Assembly: GCA_023376005.1 (NCBI GenBank)
Contig: CM042145.1
Coordinates: 102,305,140 to 102,369,139 of the forward strand
Direction: 5' to 3'
DNA length: 64,000 nt
DNA from: Doryteuthis pealeii
Lineage: Eukaryota > Mollusca > Cephalopoda > Myopsida > Loliginidae
Below, piece by piece: positions 1 through 12,417 of the stretch. The stretch's first letter is position 1; each line of letters begins with the position of its first letter. The translations under genes were made by a program, and so were the position numbers. The notes beneath the pieces were generated by a model. The model searched no databases, was not told where the DNA came from, and saw only the letters and a program-made list of their open reading frames with translations.

Positions 1-664
1 GGGTGCCGGTCGAAGAAGTACTACCAGTCCGCATGTGCCACACATGATTTAAAAAAATGTTGTATAGTTTTGAAGTACGGGAACCTTACATATAAACTAA
101 AATTGGAAATATATTTCTAAAGATATCAACTTTGTTCATTTTCTGCTCTTTACCACAATGGCTATTTTACCATCGTTTTGCTTATGTTGTTTTATAGAAA
201 CCGCATTTCCTTTTTATAAATTTCAAAACTGCTACCTTGGTCTCCAAAGAGAAGGGCAACTATTGAGTGTAAGTCCTCACCACTTACTGAAACAAACCTT
301 ACATATGTGGCACTCTCTTATATCGAACCAAGACTTGACAAATTGACAAATAAGAAGCAGTCTCACTGTTACCATGGACTGTAAACTGGAGGTTAGTTTA
401 TATTGATGATAGATTTTTGTATTAAATAAAGCTAATTTTCACATGCCTGCATAAATACTTTTTATTCGGAGTTTAACAAATTCTTAAATTTTATACACCG
501 GTCCGTGCATCGAGCTAAAAAATGACAACCCGTCCGCAACTTTTAAAAGTATGAGAATCACTGATATAAAAGCTCTTTAAATTACAAAGAAATCCTTAGA
601 ATATATCTTAAAATAACATTAAAACATTCTCAACATTGAAAAGCCTAAGAGGAAGTGGACTCAC
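1..664. other. Gene A intron beyond the last visible exon
   Basis: This stretch lies downstream (in gene sense) of the donor of the last visible gene A exon. I searched the minus strand for the expected next exon, the end of the GH18 barrel with a GG-x-x-VW-x-LD-x-DDF motif, and found none, so the gene continues off the left edge. No repeat family was recognised here. Confidence 0.55.
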
Positions 665-784
665 TTTCATTTTGAGAGATGTAATATCATCAAATCCACA
701 CCACTGGTCACCTTTGACCAAATATGGAACTTTTTGATCGGGGATATATTTTTTAATCGCACCTTGTTGAAGCATTTTACACAT
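665..784 (-). CDS. Gene A coding exon 8 (GH18 barrel, late)
   Basis: The exon is 120 nt, phase 0 at both ends, 40 residues. The acceptor is ccag before ATG TGT at 784 and the donor is GTGAGT at 664-659. It contains the conserved block DQKVPYLVKGDQW followed by a Phe-Asp-Asp turn, a standard part of animal chitinases. It aligns without gaps to the gene B exon at 61197-61316, with 20 of 40 residues identical and the same length and phase. Confidence 0.88.
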
Positions 785-864
785 CTGGAAAAAAAAAAGG
801 AATTATAAAGATTCTTTAAGATTTCATGCTTTAATTATCATACAAAAATAATATTACACAATAT

Positions 865-895
<31 letters not shown>

Positions 896-1112
896 TATTA
901 TATATATATATAAAGATAAACCAACTAAAAGTTTCGCTTAGTGCTCTTCAGGGCTAAGATTATATATATATATATAACGTATTTTTCTATATCTATCAAT
1001 AGATCGTGCTCAATATCGGTGATAGAGAATGTGTTGATCTAAATTAGAATAGCGGAAACAAAGAGTCAACGGCACGTGATGACTATCAGTTTCTCGCTTG
1101 GTCTAATGATCA

Positions 1113-1207
<95 letters not shown>

Positions 1208-1307
1208 CAACACAAAAGAAATATTCCCATTTGTCTTATCACTTTTGTTCATTATATATATATATATATATGGAGGTAGAGAGAGAGAGAGAGAGAGAGA
1301 AATGGAG

Positions 1308-1351
<44 letters not shown>

Positions 1352-1484
1352 GTGGAGAGAGAGAGAGAGAGAAAGAAAGAAATGGAGTGAGTGAGAGGTA
1401 GAGGAGAGTGAGAGAGAGGGAGAGATAGGTAGAGAGAAGAGAGAGAGATAGGTAGAGAGAAGTGGAAGAGAGAGAGGTAGAGAG

Positions 1485-1553
<69 letters not shown>

Positions 1554-4500
1554 GAGAGATATTAGGGAAAGGAGTTAATTTACAATCACCCAGTAGTTTG
1601 AATACTGGAAATAGTCCATACTCAGATGACGTATGTGAATGTGAATGGAAAAAAATCTTTACCTCATGATAAGATAGGAATCCCGCTTCTCGTGTATATT
1701 TGCCCTGTATACTGGCACCTGTTGCCGGAGCATTTACTCCGCTTCGAAAAGGTGATTGCAATGTGAAGCAACGACCGTATGTTGGTAAACCGAGGTTGAG
1801 TTTGGATTTTGGAACTCCGAGTTTGTGCCAATAATCCATTATCCAATCCTAGAATTTCAAATAAAAAAAGATAACAGGCATAGAATCAGACCTCAATAAA
1901 ACCACAAGAAGAAGAAGAAGAAGAAGAAGAAGAAGAAGAAGAAGGGAAGAAGAAAGAAGAAGAAGAAGAAGAAGAAGAAGAAGAAGAAGAAGAAGAAGAA
2001 GAAGAAAAGAAGAAGAAGAAGAAGAAGAAGAAGAAGAAGAAGAAGAAGAAGAAGAAGAAGAAGAAGAAGAAGAAGAAGAAAGGAAAGAAGAAGAAGAAGA
2101 AGAAGAAGAAGAAAGGAAAGAAGAAGAAAGAAGAAGAAGAAGAAGAAGAAGAAAAGAAGAAAGAAGAAGAAGAAGAAGAAGAAGAAGAAGAAAGAAGAAG
2201 AAGAAGAAGAAGAAGAAGAAGAAGAAGAAGAAGAAGAAGAAGAAGAAGAAGAAGAAGAAGAAGAAGAAGAAGAAGAAGAAGAAGAAGAAGAAGAAGAAGA
2301 AGAAGGAAGAAGAAGAAGAAGAAGAAGAAGAAGAAAGAAGAAGAAGAAGAAGAAGAAGAAGAAAGAAGAAGAAGAAAGGAAAAGATTACATTAAGAATAG
2401 CGCAGCGGTTATCATCGTAAGAAATGGAGTCGGCTACCCGAATTCAAATCCTGGATGTGGCTGATTGCGTTTATCTTCGCGCTAAAGCCATTGGGAAAGG
2501 CATGAATCCATTATTTCTCCACCTCCCAGCTATCGGTAAATAGTAGGGTAGACTGGGCTCTTTAGCCTTGCTGGGGCAACCAGTTTAGGAGAAGGAAAAC
2601 TCTGAATTAAAACTAGCCGCACTGTGCTTAAAAAATTGACCTTTTTTTACATCTTGCCCGTGTTAAAAAATTGACCAAGATATTAAAATATACATACATA
2701 TATATAAATATCAAATAATCTATCTATCTATCTATCTATCTATCTATAATCGTGTACGTGTGTCGAATTGTTTTTTTAATATATAAGTCGATCTTGGAAG
2801 CAGCACCCCACAAAAAAAGCAGCTATACCCTATCACATAAACCATCCAAGACGAACATACTGAACACTGCTGGAGAAGCAAGGACGAACTCATAAGTGAC
2901 ATTCTCCTGTGAACACCAACACATGGACACATCATCAAAATCTACATCAATCAGCTCTGTACGGATTCTGGATGTCGTGAGGCATGTCCAACTTTGTTTT
3001 GTTTTGTTTTTTTTTTTTGTTTTTTTTTTTTATACCGAAGATGTTTTTATTTAATTCATTCTATTTGGGTATTCAATTTTAAAGAAACACTTTTTTAAAC
3101 ACATTTGTAATCTATTTAACCTATAGACGGGTACTGTCACTCCGGGTCAGAGTGGACCTGGGAGTAATGGCAATAAAGGGGCCCTCTAGACTCTCTAGAG
3201 CTCCAGATTGGTAGAGTTTGCCATAAGAGCAATTGATGAATACGGTCGGGACAATCATATATATAGTTACCAACCCCACCACACGAGTAAGATCTGACAC
3301 AAGGTCGATTTCTTAAGCGGAGTTTAACAAATATTTGTGAATTCAGAGTTTTCCTTCTCCTAGACTGGTTACCTAACCAAGTTTAAAGAGCACAGTCTAC
3401 CCTACTATTTACTCATAGCTGAAGGGAGAATAGTTGGCTGCATACCATCCTCAAGGGTATTAGCGATATGGGAAATGCAAACAACCTCGTCCAGGATTTG
3501 AACTCGGGTCGACGAGTCCATTTACTACGATTCTAACCATTACACCACACGCCTCGGGACAATCATATAGGTGATAGGGCTTGAAGTAATCAGCTAATTG
3601 ATCAGAAGGGAGCCTTTCTGACCGCCCGTCAAGCCCAAGTAAGGGTCAAAGTGGAGTGTTGCATGTTATGGAATGAGAAAATTGCTTCGAACAAATCAAT
3701 TCATATATTATTTTTAAAAAAGTAAAGTTTTGTATCAAAATTTAATTGTATTTCAAGATTGTTAAGTTATAGAATATGTGCAATTTAGCATTATACCCAA
3801 GGTACTAAGACCTTCAAGTTACCGCCTTCTAGCACGTATATTTATTTACCAACCCCTCCGCACGAGCAGGATGTGACACAAGTTCAATTTCTTAAGCGGA
3901 GTTCAACAGGTTTGAATTCAGAGTTTTCCTTCTCCTAGACCGGTTGCCTAACCAAGGTTAAAGAGCCCAGTCTGCCCTACTATTTACCCATAGCTGGAGG
4001 GAGAGTAGGATTCATACCTTTCCCAAGGGTATTAGCGCTAAGTGAAATGCAATTACCACGTCCAGGATTTGAACTCAGGCGACGAGTCCATTTCCCATGA
4101 CTTTAACCATTACACCACGCTCCTTCTAGCACATATTCATATGGAAAGGGTTGGAGGGTTGTCATAAGAGAAATTGAAGAATACGGTCGAAGAATACAAT
4201 CATATAGGTGCTAGGGCTTGACGTGACCAGCCGATTGATCAGAAGAGAAGCCTCTCCGACCGCCTGTCTAGACCAAGTAAGGGACAAAGTAGCGTGTTGC
4301 ATGTTATAGAACGAGAAAACTGCCTTCAACAAATAAATCTATATACAGGGTGTCCACAATATCTGGGTACATCGGTAGATTAACACATACTTTTAAAACA
4401 AAACAATTTTATTTAATTATAATGTTATATGTTATATTTAATTGTTTATGTTATGATTTTATTTACTGTTAAATTACCATATCTGCCTTCTCGGAAAAAT

Positions 4501-5136
4501 AACATAAATAAATACAATTGTGAAATCTCCATGTACCCAGACTTTGTGGACACCCTGTATTATAAAAAAAAGTAATGTTTTGTAAAAAAATGTAGTTGTA
4601 TTTCAAAATTGTTAATTTACTCACCACATTTAAGTGGCGCTCAAGTCCTGTTTCCCATTTCCCAGCATACATTGCGCTGTGATGGCCAGTGACATGTTCC
4701 CATGAGCCATGCAAGTCGTACGTCATAACTGTGATGAAGTCCATCATCCTATTAAAAAAGCAAACAAAAATATTTTAATTTATACATTAATACTCGTGGC
4801 CCTTAAAAGTACGACCGTTATCATCTTGCAACACCCTCTGATTAAAAGTGAGACCGTCCAAATCGTACAGGATGAAATGCAAAAATTTAAATCCTGATGA
4901 TCTGGTGTTGCTTACCCGTCGAATTTTTATTTCTTAAGAGTGTCGTCACCTCAGCTAAATAATGGACCATTCCGTTTTTATTATAAAAAAAGAAAGGGAA
5001 GAAAAAGAACAATATGATAAGAAATGAATGAATAAATAAATAGAGTAGGGGGAAGATATATAGAGAGGATGAGCGAGCAGAAGCGATAACGATAATCTGT
5101 TTCAATCGAACATAATGAAAAGATGAATTGAAGGAA

Positions 5137-5203
<67 letters not shown>

Positions 5204-5294
5204 TGTGTGTGTGTGTGTGTGAGTGTGTGTGTGCACGCGCATGAGAGAGAGAGAGAGAGAGAGTGTGTGTGTGTGTTGTATGTGTGTGTGTGTA

Positions 5295-5339
<45 letters not shown>

Positions 5340-8299
5340 AAGAAAGATTTAAATGAAGCTTTTTACATATTGAACTACTTAGCAATAACTCTTAAGTACA
5401 CATATCAGACCTGATTGAATAATTAAATTATCATAGTGTGGTATATCCCCAAGTCCTACTAGTAAAAAGATAATATCGAATTCTTAAGATACTCGGTAAG
5501 AATCAAACTCTTTTCTCCCAATGGCTTGTGAGATCGAAATGCCACGTGGTTAACGCTTACCGTAGCGCATTGGTTAACGAACTAAACCCACAGTCCGATA
5601 TGCCTGCGTAGTGAGTCCAATTTTCCGTGAATCTCCCGCTACAGTGCTATATTAACACCAGAAGGTTGGTTGTTTGGATGGTTGGATTTTACGGCATGTC
5701 AACTCTTGTTGGGTTATTTTATGCTGAAGACGTTTTGTTTTATTCATCCTTGATGGGTATTCAACATTTTTTTTTATTCAAACTCAATTTCTTTTTAAAC
5801 AATTTTTTTTTACTCGCTCTTTCTATCTAACCTATAGATGGGACCCTAACAGGTACTACCACTCCAGGACAGAATGGACCTGGGAGTAATTCATGTTGTG
5901 GTTGGTTGGCTAGTTGTATTTTACGGCATGACAACCCCTGTTGGGTTATTTTATGCCGAAGACGTTTTGTTAGTTAAAGCGAAAAGTGAATAAGAAACTT
6001 ACTTTGCAACAAAAGGGACGTCAAAGCCCTGGTCGATTTTAGATTTTCCTCCTGGCACAGCTGATGCCAATAAGAGCCTTTCCTGTCCACTCTGGCTGGC
6101 CTCGGTAACGAAAACATCCCTCAGAGTCTGGTGGAGACAAAAGGAATAATTAAGTAAATGAATCACGCATTCTATTTTTATATGGTATCAAGTATTTTAA
6201 GTATTTCTATCTAATACTAATAATTATATGGTTTCAAGTATTTCTATCTAATACTAATAATTATATGGTTTCAAGTATTTCTAATAAATACTAATAATTA
6301 TATGGTATCAAGTATTTCTATCTAATACTAATAATTATATGGTTTCAAGTATTTCTATCTAATACTAATAATTATATGGTTTCAAGTATTTCTATCTAAT
6401 ACTAATAATTATATGGTATCAAGTATTTCTATCAAATACTAATAATTATATGGTTTCAAGTATTTCTATCTAATACTAATAATTATATGGTTTCAAGTAT
6501 TTCTATCTAATACTAATAATTATATGGTATCAAGTATTCTATCAAATACTAATAATTATATGGTTTCAAGTATTTCTATCTAATACTAATAATTATATGT
6601 TTCAAGTATTTCTATCTAATACTAATAATTATATGGTTTCAAGTATTTCTATCTAATACTAATAATTATATGGTATCAAGTATTTCTATCAAATACTAAT
6701 AATTATATGGTATCAAGTATTTCTATCAAATACTAATAATTATATGGTATCAAGTATTTCTATCTAATATTAATAATTATATGGTATCAAGTATTTCTAT
6801 CTAATACTAATAATTATATAGTATTCTATCAAATACTAATAATTATATGGTTTCAAGTATTTCTATCTAATAGTAATAATTATATGGTATCAAGTATTTC
6901 TATCAAATACTAATAATTATATGGTATCAAGTATTTCTATCAAATACTAATAATTATATGGTTTCAAGTATTTCTATCTAATACTAATAATTATATGGTA
7001 TCAAGTATTTCTATCTAATACTAATAATTATATGGTTTCAAGTATTTCTATCTAATACTAATAATTATATGGTATCAAGTATTTCTATCTAATACTAATA
7101 ATTATATGGTTTCAAGTATTTCTATCTAATACTAATAATTATATGGTTTCAAGTAATTATTTCTACTTGATAATAGTCATGGGAACTTCACTATTAGATG
7201 CAGTTGAACGTCATACCTGTGTTGTGGACAAGCCTGGCGTACCTTGCGTAGAGAGTGAATGCGCTGGCCCAGGACTATTTATACACGTCTGTCTGAGAAC
7301 ATCGGGGTGATTGTTGAACCTGCTTCAGAGTGCTTCGGCCTCTGGAGTGGCTAAGTAAAATTAACCGCGTTGATCCCAGGGGACTATCCCCCCAGCCAAA
7401 ACCTGTCCCCTTGATTTAAAGGGACAAGGCTGGCTTTATTGCCCAGTGCCTAAGGCGCCCCTCCTTGAGAGGGAATGCCGACGGTATCAACGCATTTTGT
7501 GTGCCTATCAACCATGAGCTTCGGCTTGTGGGTGGACCCACATAAAAATGTCCTTGAGATGCAAATACCCCGAGACTGCAAGGATTATGGAACCATTACG
7601 CAAACCGTCTACCTTGAGGTTTTATAACTCTATTGCCAGTTACTATATATCTGGCGCACATGTAGTTTGAATGTATTAGTATACTGAATACTGTATGATC
7701 CAGTATACAACACTAGGACATTATATATATAGCATTAGTAGTTAATCCAAAAAGTACTCAATATATTTCGTAAAATATAGAGCGTTTATATTTGTAAAAA
7801 AAAAAAAAGAAGTTTTTCTCTCTTCTACGGTTTCGGTGTTCAATCTACACTTTCTTCGGGAGAACTCTCTCGAGGTGGAGCGCCACACTCACCATCAGCT
7901 CCTCACTTTACTGCACAGATACCTGTGCTACTCATACGCTGAGTTGGCGAGTGCCTGGTCGGACGCTCTATCGAAGAGATAGAGATAGAGAGAGAGGGGG
8001 GATGGAGGTAGGATGGGAATGAGGGAAAGAGGGTGAGAGAAAGAGAGAGAGGAATATTTTACCTTGATGAAAGTGTTGTATTTTTCTTTATTAGTTGGAT
8101 ATTCCCAGTCAATATCAATACCATCCATGTTTTTTGACCGGAGATACTTGGCGGCTTGTTCGGCAAAACTTTTTGTTTTCAACGGCGATTGCAGAACATT
8201 GTCGAAAGGTCCGCTATGAGCGTTCCACCCACCAACCGAAAGCAAAACTTTCAATTTAGGATTCGTCTTCTTTAGATCGGCAATTTTGTCAAAACTGAA

Positions 8300-8344
<45 letters not shown>

Positions 8345-11300
8345 TAATAATAAAAACTTGAAGATTACACAAGGAAGAGCAAGACAAAATTACTTATGGT
8401 GACCAACAATAGTAGAAACGGCAGATGGACAAACGAAGAACGACAAAGACTAGAAAACAAAAAATGGGAAGAAAAACATTATATGGCGCTTCAAACGACA
8501 AATAGATGAGGTTGCACATCAAAAGACTTGGACATGGTAAGAAAGGGAAACCTCAAAGAGAAACAGAATCACTTATAATTGCTGCACAAATAATGCCATA
8601 AGGACAAACTACATCAAAGCGAAAATTGATAAGACCAACAAAATAGTAAATGTAGACTTTGCGGTAATAGAGATGAGACTGTTAACCATATACTCTGCGA
8701 ATGTAGCAAACTAGACAACGAGAATACAAAACTAGACACGACTGGGTTGGGAAGGTGATCACTGGGAATTATGCAGAAATTAAATTTTGACCACACAAAA
8801 TGGTATATGCATAAACCAGAATCTGTTCTTGAGAACGAAACGCACAAAATTCTCTGGGACTTTGAAATTAAAACGGTCACCTTATCCAGCAAGAGACCAG
8901 ACCTAGTGTTGATTAACAAAAAGAAAGAACTGTCAACTGGTGGATTTTGCAGTGCCAGCGGATCACAGGGTGAAGTAAAGGAAAATGAAAAAATTGACAA
9001 ATATCTGGACCTTGCCAGAGAACTGAAAAGTTATGGAATATGAAAGTGAAAGTTATACCAATTGTAGTTGGTGCACTTGGAACAGTCCCAAAAGCATTAG
9101 AAAAGGGTTTGGAAAGTTTGGATATCAGAGGAAGGATTGAAACCATTCAGAACACTGCACTGCTGCAATCTGCCAGAATACTCAGAAGAGTCCTGGAGAC
9201 CTGAGGAGACTTGCTGTCACTCAGACTCCAGTGAAAGACCATCAGCTAACACTGATGTGAAAACTCAAATAAATAAATAGAAACACTTGCAAGAATCGAT
9301 ACGTGGATTTTTTGAAAATCAAACCAACTTAAAATAGAACTTTTTAAAATTCGGTATTCATCTTTTGGGGCGCCTCATGCACCGGGCAATTAAACTGACC
9401 CCGACCCTTTTTTACTCTGCCTTCAAAAAGTATCCATACCAAACAGTGGCGGAACAAAGGAGGTTCAGGGAGGAACAGCTGCTCCAGGGAGCTGCTATAA
9501 CATTGAAATATATTGCCACTGGAAGTGGCGCCGGGTCAAGCTCTCGCATGCCACTGATACCAAATTAATATGGTTGGTTGGGTTTTACGGCATGTCAACC
9601 CTTGTTGGGTTATTTTATGCCGAAGACGTTTAGTTTTATTCATTCTTCATGGGTATTCAACATTTTTTTAAAAACTCGATTTTTCTTAAAAAATACATTT
9701 TTAATAAACTCATCTTTTCTGTTTAACCCATAGATGGGACCCGAACAGATACTATCACTCTGGATCAGAGTGGACCTGGGAGTAAATGCGATGAAGGGGT
9801 ACTCGACACTCCCCAGAGTTCCAAAATTGAAACTTTACCATAAGATGCAGTTTAACATCATACCCGGGACACTAAGACCCTCAGTCACAGCCTTCTAGCA
9901 CATATATGATAAACAGAATTGGGTATTTACCATATGGGTAGTAGTATTGGGACAATCATTTCGGTGCTAGGGATTAACGTGGCCAGGATTGCTCAGAAGG
10001 GGCCTCTCCGACCGCTCGTCTAGCATAAGTAAGGGCAAATGTGTAGTGATGCAAGTCATGGACTGTTGAGCCCCCAGAATTCCGTCCTTAAGCATCACGG
10101 GTCGCTACCCACTGTGAAACAGGTGACCCCATTGGGAGGGGGGTATTTTACCTTCTGCAGAGGTGCAGTTGGTGTATTCTTCTGCACCTGCCAGGACGGT
10201 CAGCGTGTGTGTATGTGTGTGTGTGTGTAGAACAGTAAATAAATGATTGACTTACGTTCCTTTGTTATAGGGGGTCGATTCATCGTTCCATTCGGTAGGA
10301 CCCAAGGTATCAGTCATTTTCGCGAAGGCGATAGCAATATGGGTACAGAGAGTAGCGTTGATGTTTTCCGCGATATACTTGCCATTACCAGGTCGATATT
10401 GTGACCAATTGGTGAAATAACACACGCGACGTCTCGTTCCTACAAATGACAAAAAAAAAAGAAAAAAAAAAGAAGAATTATCAGCAAGCAAAACCACGAA
10501 TCATAACATTCAATAAAAAACAGGCTATGTATACAAGGTGTGTCAAAAAAGCATGGAGATGTTTTGTACTTTTTGACACACCTTGTATTCTGAAAAAAAT
10601 TAATGAATGAGACGTTATTTTTTTTTTCCAGAATACAAGGTGTATCAAAAAGTACAAAAAATCTCGATAATTTTTTTTTGATACACCTTGTATATCTACC
10701 CAAACCCTTCGCCGTGGGCAAGACGTGACTAAAGGTCAATTTTTAAGCGGAGTAAAGCTGTTTTGAATTCCGAATTTTCTTCTCCTAGACCAGTTGTCTA
10801 ACCAAAGGCAAAGAACCCAGTCTGCCCAACTATTCATCTAGGGGAAGAAGAGACGTATTCATGCCTTTCACCAATAGCATTTAGCGTTTTGTGAAAACGC
10901 AACCGGTCTAGTCTAAAATTTGAACTCTGGTCGCCGATTCCATTTCCTATAGCGATAACCGTTACGCTAAGCACGCCTTCACAGTGTGTTTATGTAGAGT
11001 CTGTGTTATGTCATGACAACAGAGAAAGCAAAACTACTGGATATATTGAATAAAAAATATCTTACTGTGATTTTGATTATGCGAGTGTGATAGACTTATC
11101 AAAATTGTATTATAGGAAATGGTTGGTTGGATTTTACGGTATGCCAACCCTATTTAATCCATAGATTTAATCCATAGATGGGACCCTAACAGGTACTACC
11201 ACACCAGGTCAGGGTGGACCTGGGAGCAATGGTGATGAAGAGGTACTCCATATTCCCAGAGCTCCAGAATTGGAACATCACCATTAGATACAGTTTAACG

Positions 11301-12165
11301 TCATATCCAGGACATTAAGACCCTCAGCCACCACCTTCTAGCACATATATGATAAAAAGGGTTGGAGGTCTGCCATAAGGGCAATAGAATCGGGACAATA
11401 CTATGGGTGCGAGGGCTTGACGTGACCAGCCGATTGATAGGAGGGGCTCTCCGACCGCCCGTCTAGCCTAATTAAGGGTCAAAGTGGAGTGTTGCATGTG
11501 ATGGACTGCTCAGCCACCAGGTTTCTGTCGCCACCTACGGCCAACAATAGGTAGGTAGGTAGGTTCAAAACAACAACAACAACAACAACAACAATAATAA
11601 TAATAATAATAATAATAATAACCTTCAACTCCTATCCCGGCGAGTGCGACAACCAGGACCAGCAATGGAATCATATTCTGAAATAAGAAATAAAACGTTT
11701 TTTATCAATTGATGTTTATTTTTTATAATAGTAGATCTTTTTACCAATCACCCGAATATAATTTGGGGGGAATGTGAGGGGGGGGGCGCTCCGTGGCGTA
11801 TTGGCTCCGAGATCGTAGTAAGCGAGTTTGAACTAAAATCGCTCTATTATGTTTGATTTCGGATTAATACCGTAGGGAAAGATATGTAGCCACTCGCCCC
11901 TCCAACTAAAATTATCATTATTAAAGTTAACCTCCAGCTAGGTTAAATAGTATTTCTGTATCACTCAGATTGTTTTGGCATTAAATAACCCACGAAGATT
12001 GATATGCCATCGGATCCGAAAATGGCGAGAATGCTGAAATATTAGGATAACATAGTCATAGATAAAACAGTGCTTGATAACTGTCAGTTTCTCTCGATCT
12101 TATGATAGCTTAGATATATATGCTCTCTCACTGATATTGATCACTCTTTATTTATGAATATACCA

Positions 12166-12210
<45 letters not shown>

Positions 12211-12345
12211 GTAAATGAAGAAAAACTCTAAACTTGCTTCATTACAATAATTTATTTCAACCGTATTAATACGGCATCTTCAGGTAATCACAAGAACATG
12301 ACTCTTACTAAACCACACATGGAAAAGACCCTAACTACGGAAAAA

Positions 12346-12417
<72 letters not shown>

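Noticed and set aside
1..60. Next gene A exon at the left edge
   Set aside because: No frame on the minus strand matches the expected barrel strand 8 motif or a phase-0 acceptor.
1252..1560. Long open frame rich in Ser-Leu on the minus strand
   Set aside because: It is read-through of the exon 7 donor into a GA/CT microsatellite; the Ser-Leu alternation is a product of the repeat.
6186..7155. CRISPR array
   Set aside because: Units are contiguous without unique spacers and the context is a eukaryotic intron; it is a minisatellite.
9365..9568. Plus-strand open frame with TGGCGCC, suggesting an LTR primer-binding site
   Set aside because: No LTRs or gag/pol text nearby; the 7-bp match is expected by chance.
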